Part shown: one piece after another, positions 47,141 through 55,247 of the stretch | How positions within the stretch are numbered: the stretch's first letter is position 1 | Layout of the letters: every line of letters starts with the position of its first letter | From: JADGHX01 sp037200125 | GTDB lineage: Bacteria; Pseudomonadota; Gammaproteobacteria; Steroidobacterales; Steroidobacteraceae | Assembly: GCA_037200125.1 (NCBI GenBank) | Contig: JBBCGS010000002.1 | Location: 372,001 to 436,000, forward strand | Direction: 5' to 3' | Length of the DNA: 64,000 nucleotides | Made by a program: the position numbers and the translations under genes | Notes under the pieces: generated by a model | What the model was told of the DNA's origin: nothing | What the model saw: the letters and a program-made list of their open reading frames with translations, nothing else | Database searches by the model: none

Positions 47141-48942
47141 CAGCTCCACATCATCAGGTGCTCGACCACTGGCCCAAGAGCCAGCGCCGGCACGAAAGTG
47201 AGCGCGCCCACGAGCAACACCGTGCCGATGAGCAGGATCACGAACGTCGGGCCATGCGTCGGCATCGTGCCGCCGCTCACGGGCAAGCGCGCCTTGCGCG
47301 CCAGCGAGCCGGCGATCGCGAGGATCGCGACGATCGGCCAGAACCGGCCGAACCACATCGCAAGGCCGAGCGCCACGTTGTAGAACGGCGTGTTCGCGGA
47401 AAGCCCGGCGAACGCGCTACCGTTGTTGTTACCGGCGGACGAGAACGCGTAAAGGATCTCGGAGAACCCATGCGCGCCGGGGTTCGCGACGCCGGCCTTG
47501 CCCGCATCGACGGACACCGCGACAGCCGTACCGACCAGCACGACCAGCGGCATCACGAGAATCGCGACGGACGCCATCTTCACTTCGAACGCTTCGATCT
47601 TCTTGCCGAGATACTCGGGCGTACGGCCGATCATGAGGCCGGCGATGAACACGCCGATGATCGCGAAGATGAGCATCGAATACAGCCCGCTGCCAACGCC
47701 GCCCGGAATGACCTCACCGAGCTGCATCTGGAACAGCGCGACGAAGCCACCCAGCGGAGTCATGGAGTCGTGCATCGTGTTCACCGCGCCGGTGGACGTG
47801 GCCGTCGTGATCGTCGCGAACAACGCCGATGCACCGATGCCGTAGCGCGCTTCCTTGCCTTCCATGTTGCCGCCCGGCTGGTTTGCCGTGGCCGCCTGGT
47901 CGACACCTTGCGCGGCGAGCAGTGGATTGCCGACCTGCTCGCTGTGCACGGCCAGCGCCATCAGCGCCACGAGCATGATCCCCATCGCCGCCAGCACGGC
48001 CCATCCCTGCCGCGTATCGCCGACCATCCGGCCGAACGTGTAGGTCAGCGCGACGGGAATGACGAACAGCGCGAGCATCTCGAGAAAGTTGGTGAAGGCG
48101 TTGGTGTTCTCGAACGGGTGCGCCGAGTTCGCATTCAGGAAGCCGCCGCCGTTCGTGCCGATCTCCTTGATCGCCTCCTGTGAGGCGATGGGCCCCATGG
48201 GCAGCGTTTGGGTCGTCGCGGTCGCGGACTCCTGCACGGCGTTGCCGCTCGCATCGAGCACGGGCTTGCCGGCCGCATCCAGCTTCGGCTGTTGATAAGT
48301 CACGGGCTCGAGCGTGGTGACCGCCTTGTAGGCGCTCAGGTTCTGGATCACGCCCTGCGATGCGAGCACGAGCGCCAGCACCACCGACAATGGCATGAGC
48401 ACATAGAGAGTGATGCGGGTGAGATCGACCCAGAAATTCCCGATGGTCTTCGCGCCATGCCGTGCCAGCCCGCGAATCAGCGCCACGACCACCGCGATGC
48501 CGGTCGCCGCCGACAGGAAGTTCTGTACCGCGAGCGCCGCCATCTGCGTGAGATAGCTCATCGTCGACTCGCCGGAATAGCCCTGCCAGTTCGTGTTCGT
48601 CACGAAGCTGATCGCCGTGTTGAACGACGAATCCGGTGTGACGCCCGCGAACTGCTGCGGGTTCAGCGGCAACCAGACCTGCAGGCGCTGGAACGCGTAC
48701 ACCACCAGGACGCCGAGCGCATTGAACACGAGCAGGGCGACAGCGTACTGCTTCCAGCCCATCTCGCGGCTCGCGTCGATACCGCTCGCGCGATAGAACA
48801 GCCGCTCAACCGGAGCGCCGATGCGCAACGGCCATATCGGCTGCCCTTCCACCACATTGGCGATGTAGAGACCGAGGGGCTTCACGCAAACGAGCGCCAC
48901 CAGCAGGAATACCGCGATCAGCGCAATGGATTCGAAGGTCAT
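47140..48942 (-). CDS. kdpA: KdpA, potassium-binding and translocating subunit
   Basis: This 600-residue membrane protein belongs to the superfamily of K+ transporters, with four pseudo-repeated pore loops. Filter regions are visible as TNTNWQGYSGESTMSYLTQM, GTNGGGFLNANSAHPFENT, TSTGAVNTMHDSMTPLGG and SSAGNNNGSAFAGLSANTPF. The start ATG 48942 (MTFESIALIAVF) overlaps the kdpF stop (TGATG), and its end overlaps kdpB, so kdpFAB are translated as a coupled set. Confidence 0.96.
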
Positions 48943-49031
48943 CAGAATTTCTCGGCTTTGAGGAGCGCGTACACGAGATAGACGGTCAGCGCCGCGGCGA
49001 GCGCGCCGCTCAACCAGTAGATCCAGTTCAC
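48942..49031 (-). CDS. kdpF: KdpF small membrane subunit
   Basis: This 29-residue single-span peptide (VNWIYWLSGALAAALTVYLV then YALLKAEKF) starts at GTG 49031 with GGAGG seven bases upstream and ends in a TGATG overlap with kdpA. Size, position and the Y-L-x-x-A-L-L-K/R-x-E-x-F ending are those of KdpF, which stabilises the Kdp complex. Confidence 0.88.
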   Translation of the reverse strand: MNWIYWLSGALAAALTVYLVYALLKAEKF

Positions 49032-49120
49032 TCGACACCTCCGAGCCGTGCGACGGCCCAGATGAGCCAGCGCGTCAGCGCGTAGACCGCGGCGATCAGG
49101 AGAACGTAGAGGGCATCCAC
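49028..49120 (-). CDS. small membrane peptide upstream of kdpF
   Basis: A GTG at 49120 opens a 30-residue frame (MDALYVLLIAAVYALTRWLI then WAVARLGGVE) that ends in a GTGA overlap with the kdpF start. The product is one membrane helix with a short charged tail. Similar short peptides in front of kdpF occur in other genomes, from memory. Tight coupling to kdpF argues that it is translated, although its ribosome site is weak. Its role is unknown; a leader or an extra Kdp subunit are possibilities. Confidence 0.6.
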   Translation of the reverse strand: MDALYVLLIAAVYALTRWLIWAVARLGGVE

Positions 49121-49200
49121 GGCACACCACTTGTGGTAATCAGGCTGCGGCTATGATGGGTACCTCGACCGGGGCCGGACAGGCACAGAGGTGTTAGTTT

Positions 49201-51573
49201 TTGGACGTTTCGACCGCCATCCCCAGGAAAGGGGCGGCTGCGCCCGCCCTGTCGCGGCGGGAAGCCACCCGGACCTGGGCCCGGATCGCGCTCCTCAGCT
49301 TCGGCGGGCCCGCCGGCCAGATCGCGGTGATGCACCGGATTCTGGTCGAGGAGAAGCGCTGGATCGGCGAAGAGCGCTTTCTGCACGCGCTGAACTTCTG
49401 CATGTTGCTGCCCGGCCCGGAAGCGCAGCAGCTCGCCACCTATATCGGCTGGCTCATGCACGGCACGCGTGGCGGGCTCGTTGCGGGCGTGCTGTTCGTG
49501 TTGCCCGGGTTCCTCGCCATCATGGCGTTCAGCCTCGTGTATGCGCTGTGGGGCTATCACCCGCTGATCGCCGGGTTGTTCCTCGGGCTCAAGGCGGCGG
49601 TCGTGGCGCTGATCGTGGAGGCGATCCTGCGGATCGCCAGACGGGCACTGCGCAGTGCTCTGGCGATCACGATCGCCGCGCTCGCTTTCGTCGCCATCTT
49701 TCTGCTGCGCGTGCCGTTTCCGCTCATCGTGTTGTTCGCGGGTGTGTTCGGGTATTTGTGGACGCGGTCGGGGCGCACGGATCTGTTGGGAACGAGCGGC
49801 CATGCGAAGAACGCGTCGCAGGCACCCGCGCCGCGGCTCGACGAATCGCGCCTGACGCAGGTGAAGCCCTCCGCCGCGCGCGCGCTGAAAGTGCTCGCCG
49901 TGTGGCTGCCCCTCTGGTTCCTGCCGCTCGCGGCGCTCGCGATCTTCGCGGGTCGCACGCATGTGCTCACCGAAGTCGGCGTGTTCTTCAGCAAGATGGC
50001 TGTCGTGACGTTCGGGGGCGCGTACGCGGTGCTCTCGTACGTCGCTCAGCAAGCCGTTCAGAATTATCACTGGCTCACGGCCTCACAGATGCTCGACGGC
50101 CTGGGGCTCGCGGAAAGCACGCCCGGGCCGCTCATCATGGTCGTGCAGTTCGTCGGATTCCTCGCGGGATATCAGTCGGCGGATGTCGGCAATCCCCTGC
50201 TCGTCGGCATCCTCGCCGCGTGCCTCACCGTGTGGGTCACGTTCATCCCCTGCTTTCTCTGGATATTCCTTGGCGCGCCGTATGTGGAAAGGCTGCGCCA
50301 GAACAAAGCCCTGAGCGGGGCGCTCGCGGCCATCACGGCGGCGGTCGTCGGCGTCATTGCGAACCTGGCGCTCTGGTTCGCGCTTCACACGCTGTTCGGC
50401 GAAATGAAATCGACGGCGATCGGCGGTATCGTCAGGATCGATGTACCGGTCTTGTCCACGATCAACGGGGTGCTCCTGGCGCTCATCACACTCGCGTGCT
50501 TCATGACGTTCTGGCTCAAGTGGCACATGGGACGCATGCTCGCGCTCTGCGCGCTGCTGGGCATCGGATGTTCATTGCTGATCTCGCCCGCGACAGCGGC
50601 GCCCGAAGCCGCGCCGATCGCCGTCGAGGCGAAAATATCGCTGGGCGATGTCGCGGGGCGCATCGATCACCTGGCTTACGATGCTCGAAGGCAGCGGCTC
50701 TACATCGCGGAGCTCGGCAACGACAGCGTCGGCATCGTCGACCTCGACGAGAAGCGCCTGCTGCGCACGGTGCCCGGATTCAGCGAGCCACAAGGCATTG
50801 CCTACGAGCCCACCACGGACTCGATCTACGTCGCCAACGGAGGCGAAGGCACGGTGCGGGTCTTCCGCGCCTCGGACTTCGCGCTGGTGGCAACGATTCG
50901 AGTCGGCGCGGATCCCGACAACCTACGCGTGGATGCCGCCGCGAAGCGCGTGTACGTGGGGTATGGCGCGAGCTCCGGCGCGCTCGCGATCATCGACCCG
51001 GTGAAGCGCGAGAAGATCGGCGACATCCCGCTGAAGAAACACGCCGAGAGCTTCCAGCTCGAACCGGATGGCGACCGGATTTTCGTAAACGTTCCGGCGG
51101 CGGAGGAGATCGCCGTCGTTTCACGCGCATCCGGGACTCAGATCGCTTCGTGGCCGACAGGAACCCTGCACGAGAACTTCGCGCTGGCGCTCGACCCCGT
51201 GGCCGGCCGCGTCATCGCGATATTTCGGCACCCGGCGCGCCTGGCGGCCTTCGACATGCGGACCGGTTCCACCATCTCCCTCGTCGAGCGGCAGGTCGAA
51301 GTGCCGACCGGTAAAGCGGTCGCGACGCTCGACACCTGCGCCGACGCGGATGACGTGTTCCTCGACGCGAAGCGCAACCGACTCTACGTGCTGTGCGGGG
51401 ATGGCTACGTCGACGTGTTCGGAATCGCCGCCGGCGGCAAGTATTCTCGTGCGGGCCGGCTCGCCACATCGCCCGGTTCGCGAACCGGGCTCTTCATTCC
51501 GGAACGGGAGCGCCTCGTCGTCGCGATCCGCGCCTCAGCGCGAAGCGACGCCGCCGTCTGGCTGCTCCAATGA
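49201..51573 (+). CDS. chrA: ChrA-family transporter fused to a C-terminal YncE-like beta-propeller
   Basis: From TTG 49201 (AGGTG upstream) one uninterrupted frame encodes 790 residues. Residues 25-440 are a two-domain chromate/CHR transporter: the first half has SFGGPAGQ and LLPGPEAQQLATYIGW, the second TFGGAYAVLSYVAQQAV and ESTPGPLIMVVQFVGF. Residues 445-470 form a last hydrophobic segment that reads like a signal peptide ending SPATAAPEA. Residues 475-790 form a propeller of the YVTN/YncE type (GRIDHLAYD, NDSVGIVDL, EPQGIAYEP, SIYVANGGEGTVRVF, PESFQLE-like blades). If the fusion is real, the propeller would sit in the periplasm. An internal ATG at 50527 could also start a separate secreted propeller. 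Confidence 0.85.
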   Translation: MDVSTAIPRKGAAAPALSRREATRTWARIALLSFGGPAGQIAVMHRILVEEKRWIGEERFLHALNFCMLLPGPEAQQLATYIGWLMHGTRGGLVAGVLFVLPGFLAIMAFSLVYALWGYHPLIAGLFLGLKAAVVALIVEAILRIARRALRSALAITIAALAFVAIFLLRVPFPLIVLFAGVFGYLWTRSGRTDLLGTSGHAKNASQAPAPRLDESRLTQVKPSAARALKVLAVWLPLWFLPLAALAIFAGRTHVLTEVGVFFSKMAVVTFGGAYAVLSYVAQQAVQNYHWLTASQMLDGLGLAESTPGPLIMVVQFVGFLAGYQSADVGNPLLVGILAACLTVWVTFIPCFLWIFLGAPYVERLRQNKALSGALAAITAAVVGVIANLALWFALHTLFGEMKSTAIGGIVRIDVPVLSTINGVLLALITLACFMTFWLKWHMGRMLALCALLGIGCSLLISPATAAPEAAPIAVEAKISLGDVAGRIDHLAYDARRQRLYIAELGNDSVGIVDLDEKRLLRTVPGFSEPQGIAYEPTTDSIYVANGGEGTVRVFRASDFALVATIRVGADPDNLRVDAAAKRVYVGYGASSGALAIIDPVKREKIGDIPLKKHAESFQLEPDGDRIFVNVPAAEEIAVVSRASGTQIASWPTGTLHENFALALDPVAGRVIAIFRHPARLAAFDMRTGSTISLVERQVEVPTGKAVATLDTCADADDVFLDAKRNRLYVLCGDGYVDVFGIAAGGKYSRAGRLATSPGSRTGLFIPERERLVVAIRASARSDAAVWLLQ

Positions 51574-52503
51574 GACGACCGGCGCGGCACGCGATGCGCC
51601 CAGCGCGCACAACATCGACCCACCGATCACGATCAGCGCGCCCAGCACGCTCATCACGTTGAGCTGCTCCGGCTTCACGAGGCCGGGGGTCGCTCGCTCG
51701 AGAATCCACATCGTGATCATCGTGAACAGCGGAGTGAGCGTGAGCGTCGCGCCGACACGCGAGGCTTCCCAGTGCCTCAACGCCTCGGCGAACGCGCCGT
51801 ATGCAATCACGGTATTCACGCAGCAGAAGACGAGCATCCAGGCCTGAAGGGCATCGAGCTTGAGAATCGAAGCGGGATGCGCGGCGGGCAGCAGCACCAG
51901 CGTCGAGCCAATGTAGAGCAGCAGCAGAACCTGCTGCGCTTGCAGCCGCCGTAGCATCCACTTCTGCGCGAGGCCGTAGATCGCCCAGATGAACGAGCAC
52001 AACACGAGCAGCGCCACACCGAGGCCGAGCCCCGAATGCAGATTCAGGAGCTCCGGCAGCCGTCGATTGAAGAACAGCGGCAACCCCACGAGCAGCAACG
52101 CGAAGCCCGCCCAGCGAATCCACGAGAAGCGCTCGTGGAACACCACGATTCCGCCGAGCATCAGCAGAATCGGCGAAAGCTGCGTGACCACCTGGTTGAT
52201 CGTCGGCGAGGCATGCCCGAGCGCGATCACATAGATGACGAAATTGCCGGACAAGCCGAAGAGCGCAAGGCCGAGCACGAGCCAGCCTCTACTACCGATG
52301 GTCGAGAGCTTCGGCAACTGCCGGAACACAGCAAGAATGACCCCGAGCATCGCAGCCGCTGTCAGAAAACGCATCCATGTCAGGGTTACGGGATCCACAG
52401 TCCGCAGCACGATGGTCAGCGCGATCGGCAGTACGCCCCAGAACGCCGCCGTGACGACGGCGAACGCGAGACCCAGCTTCCAGCGGCCACTCAGCTTATG
52501 CAC
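51535..52503 (-). CDS. EamA/DMT-family transporter
   Basis: This 322-residue drug/metabolite-type transporter has ten predicted helices arranged as two EamA repeats (TAAFWGVLPIALTIVLR and LCSFIWAIYGLAQKWMLR start the halves, and each ends in a P-I/L-x-x-x-x-G stretch). Substrate unknown; family members export amino acids, purines or other metabolites. Its 3' end overlaps the converging chrA fusion by 39 bases, so no terminator separates them. Confidence 0.88.
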   Translation of the reverse strand: MHKLSGRWKLGLAFAVVTAAFWGVLPIALTIVLRTVDPVTLTWMRFLTAAAMLGVILAVFRQLPKLSTIGSRGWLVLGLALFGLSGNFVIYVIALGHASPTINQVVTQLSPILLMLGGIVVFHERFSWIRWAGFALLLVGLPLFFNRRLPELLNLHSGLGLGVALLVLCSFIWAIYGLAQKWMLRRLQAQQVLLLLYIGSTLVLLPAAHPASILKLDALQAWMLVFCCVNTVIAYGAFAEALRHWEASRVGATLTLTPLFTMITMWILERATPGLVKPEQLNVMSVLGALIVIGGSMLCALGASRAAPVVSLEQPDGGVASR

Positions 52504-52702
52504 GGGAGGTGTCGAGCGCGTGCCGCCGACGGGCAGGCGCGAAGGGTGAGACCATGGCGCGCGATTCTACAGACAGGTCGCCGCGGGATGGATCGGCCTT
52601 TGGGGAGAGCTTGTCGGTTGCCCAACACCGCGCGACAGCAGGCGGCGGCATTCTCGTGCTGGCAGGCTCGACCGATCCGGAAGAGATCGATTCGACAGCC
52701 GA

Positions 52703-52939
52703 TCAGATGCGCTCGATCTTACCGAGCACCTGCCCTTTGCGGATGAGGGTGCCTGGCTGCACGAGGATGCGCAACCGCCCACTGGCGGGGGCGCTCAGTT
52801 CGAGCTGCGCTTTCTCGACGGTGAGCTCCGCAATGAGCTTGCCCTTCTCGACGATCGTGCCATCCGCATATATCCAGAGGAACATGACGCCTTCGTCATC
52901 GGTATCCCATAGGTCCATGGGTACGACGATGTCGGTCAT
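52703..52939 (-). CDS. stand-alone lipoyl/biotinyl-type carrier domain protein
   Basis: This 78-residue protein is a complete lipoyl-like barrel. It opens TDIVVPMDLWDTDDEGVMF, has the hairpin turn ELTVEKAQLELSAP with K43 as the predicted lipoylated lysine, and ends GTLIRKGQVLGKIERI. Its ATG immediately follows the cytochrome c stop (TAG-ATG), and the flavoprotein lies upstream, so the three are one operon. Free lipoyl domains normally serve 2-oxoacid dehydrogenases or glycine cleavage, and none is encoded here. Biotin is less likely because the M-K-M motif is absent. Its role beside a flavocytochrome is unexplained. Confidence 0.82.
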   Translation of the reverse strand: MTDIVVPMDLWDTDDEGVMFLWIYADGTIVEKGKLIAELTVEKAQLELSAPASGRLRILVQPGTLIRKGQVLGKIERI

Positions 52940-53437
52940 CTATTTCCGCTTCGAGAGGAACGCCGCCAGGGCGTCGAGTTCCGCGTCGCTGATTTCGGTC
53001 TTTCGGAAGAAGGGCATGACGGAGACGCCCTTGCGGACGAACTGCTTCACGATGGGAGGCGTTAGATCCGTGCGCTGGATGAGCGCGCCGGGCTTGCCGC
53101 CCCGGTAGAGCGCATCGAGCGCTTGCGTGCCCGGATGGTCGGGGCCCGGCGCGTGGCAGGGAGCGCACCACTTGTCGTATGTGAGTTGGCCGACATTCCG
53201 CGCGGCGCCCTTATTCGCGTCTGCGGGTTCGGCTGAGAACGCCACCTGTGCGGTGGCGAGCATCGCGGTGAGCGCGAGTAAGGCGGTGACTCTCGAGGCC
53301 CTGGCGGCGAGCGCAAAAGAAACGCCTGCCGAAGCCCTCGCGACAAGCGCGGGAGAAGCGCCTCTTGAAGCCGCCCCGAAGGCGCGGCTCGAGCCGCGGC
53401 CGGTCGCGGCTACTGGCGATGTTTGACGTGCATTCAT
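52940..53437 (-). CDS. cytochrome c subunit of the flavocytochrome dehydrogenase (PchC-like)
   Basis: This 165-residue protein has one haem c site, CAPCH (C91, C94, H95), with a likely methionine ligand in GVSVMPFFRKTEI. The export signal is VTALLALTAMLATAQVAFSA. About 48 Ala/Ser/Arg-rich residues precede it (ASRGASPALVARASAGVSF), which is unusual, so translation may start further in. It overlaps the flavoprotein stop (ATGA). It should accept electrons from that flavoprotein in the periplasm, as PchC does from PchF. Confidence 0.88.
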   Translation of the reverse strand: MNARQTSPVAATGRGSSRAFGAASRGASPALVARASAGVSFALAARASRVTALLALTAMLATAQVAFSAEPADANKGAARNVGQLTYDKWCAPCHAPGPDHPGTQALDALYRGGKPGALIQRTDLTPPIVKQFVRKGVSVMPFFRKTEISDAELDALAAFLSKRK

Positions 53438-55062
53438 GCGCGCCCCTTCCGCAGGTTCTTCGGCCAGATGCCATAGCGCCCCGGCGAGAGGATTCCGTTC
53501 GGATCCACCGCATCCTTCAGCGTCTCGTGGAATCTCAACAACGCATGGTTGTTGAACGAGTACGTGCTCATGATCAGGTCCTGATACGCCGGCGCCGTGC
53601 GGTACTCACCGAATCCGTGCTCGGCCGCGATTTCGACGAGCTTCTTGAACCCTTCGCGCGACTTGCGGTTCCGCGCCACATCGTGCGTCACGGGGAAACC
53701 GAACAGGAACAGGAACGACCGCTCCCAGAACGTATATGGAATCGAATACGGCGCCACCGGCAGCCCATACTCCCGCCCCGCCTTCGTGAAGATGCGATTC
53801 GCCTCGAACACCGCCTCCCCGGTGCGCGGGATGATCGGCGAAAACCACTGATGCCCGCTCGTCGGTGTGGGATTGGTCGCGCTGCGCGCGCCAATGCTGA
53901 AGATCGACAGCGACGGCAACCCGAACTCCGGCTTGTGCACTTTCAGCTTCTGCTCGGCGGTGAGCGGCATCTTCAGCAACTCGCCCTGGCTGAACTTGGC
54001 GCCCGGAATCTTCGCGAACTTCTCGCGGCAGAACTCCCATTGCAGCGGCAACACCTTCGCGGGCCCGTAGAACTTGAGCGTGCACGCCCACACCGGCTGC
54101 CCGCGAGACGCGGCATTCGCATCGAGGCCCGATGGATCGCCATCGATCGCCTTCTGAATCAGCGCCAGGAGCGCCGCATCCGGCGGCTTCACGCCATCGC
54201 CACCCGGCAGGCCCATCGCGGGGCTCGACAGATCGCTCATGCCATTGGAGACACGGCTGTTCTCGAGCACATTCAGGATCTCGATCAGCGGCACGAGATC
54301 GTTGTGCTTCGGCACGGTCACCGTGCCCGTCATGTACGCGTCGGGCTCCGGCATCAGCCAGACGCCCATCTTCGTCACGACGCCGAAATTCGACTGCGAG
54401 AAGATGCCATCGATCCACGGCCCGAAGCCCGTTTTGTATTCCTGCCAGGTCTTCGCGTTCGGCATCGCGCCCATGCCCGTGCGCAGCAGGTCGCCGTTCG
54501 CGAGCACCACTTCCAGCCCGCAGTGCGCATCGAAGTGATTGCGGAACTGCGGCATCGTGTACCCGCCGCCGCGATCCATCGAATTGCCTACGGGGCTGCC
54601 CCAGCCGGGGTCCGGCACATCGAGCCACACTTTGAGCTTGCGGTCTTCGATATGGCGATAGAGATCGAAGTAGCTCACGCCCGGCTCGACGAGCGCATAC
54701 GCGTTGCCTTCGTTCACCTCGAGCACACGATTCATGCGCTTGAGATCGAGCACCACGCTGCCCGTGTGATTCGGCGCCGAACCGCCGTAGCCGAGATTGC
54801 GCCCCGTCGACACGGGATACATCGGCACCTTGTATTTGTTGGCGATGCGCATGACCGCGCGCACCTGCTCGACCGACGCCGGCGCGACGGCGGCGGAGGC
54901 GCGGCGCTCTTCCTCTTCGCCCCAGAACGGCGAATACGCATCCCGATAGAGGTCGACATCCTCGTCTTTGCTGAAGACCCAGTCCTTTCCGACAGCGCTT
55001 TCGAATTGTCTCAGCGCTTCGGCGAAGTCGGTCGGACTCACGCCCTGCGGAACGATTGCCAT
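53434..55062 (-). CDS. FAD-linked oxidoreductase of the 4-cresol dehydrogenase/vanillyl-alcohol oxidase family
   Basis: This 542-residue protein has the VAO-type FAD domain: PMYPVSTGRNLGYGGSAP (pyrophosphate loop, residues 80-97), DPGWGSPVGNSMDRGGGYT and the C-terminal DPNGILSPGRYGIWP. The family oxidises para-alkyl or para-hydroxymethyl phenols (4-cresol, vanillyl alcohol, eugenol) through a quinone methide. The coupled cytochrome c points to a dehydrogenase (PchF/EhyB-like) and not an oxygen-using oxidase. No signal peptide is visible; PchF is thought to be exported with its partner. The product aldehyde, such as vanillin, would go to the vanillin dehydrogenase in the next operon. Confidence 0.9.
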   Translation of the reverse strand: MAIVPQGVSPTDFAEALRQFESAVGKDWVFSKDEDVDLYRDAYSPFWGEEEERRASAAVAPASVEQVRAVMRIANKYKVPMYPVSTGRNLGYGGSAPNHTGSVVLDLKRMNRVLEVNEGNAYALVEPGVSYFDLYRHIEDRKLKVWLDVPDPGWGSPVGNSMDRGGGYTMPQFRNHFDAHCGLEVVLANGDLLRTGMGAMPNAKTWQEYKTGFGPWIDGIFSQSNFGVVTKMGVWLMPEPDAYMTGTVTVPKHNDLVPLIEILNVLENSRVSNGMSDLSSPAMGLPGGDGVKPPDAALLALIQKAIDGDPSGLDANAASRGQPVWACTLKFYGPAKVLPLQWEFCREKFAKIPGAKFSQGELLKMPLTAEQKLKVHKPEFGLPSLSIFSIGARSATNPTPTSGHQWFSPIIPRTGEAVFEANRIFTKAGREYGLPVAPYSIPYTFWERSFLFLFGFPVTHDVARNRKSREGFKKLVEIAAEHGFGEYRTAPAYQDLIMSTYSFNNHALLRFHETLKDAVDPNGILSPGRYGIWPKNLRKGRA

Positions 55063-55135
55063 GAAGCTCCCCCTTCAAAAGCGCAACGCCCGGCGCAAGG
55101 GCCGGGCATTGCGGTTCACATGGCGCGGATTTGCG

Positions 55136-55244
55136 CTCGCCCGGGCGTAGCTACGCGGCGGCACAGGCGGCAAAAACCGCGCTTTTTGCCGCCGGCAGCG
55201 AAGCCGAGGTCCGAAAAAAGCGCCATGGATGGCGACTTTTTTCC
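55136..55244 (-). repeat. two-hairpin intergenic repeat, copy C
   Basis: On the minus strand it reads GGAAAAAAGTCGCC, the partner GGCGCTTTTTTCGGACC, then CCGGCGGCAAAAAGCG with TTTTTGCCGCC, and ends with CGCGTAGCTACGCCCGGGCG. It is the best preserved full copy. Hairpin 1 starts three bases after the vanillin dehydrogenase stop and can act as its terminator. Confidence 0.8.
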
Positions 55245-55247
55245 GAT

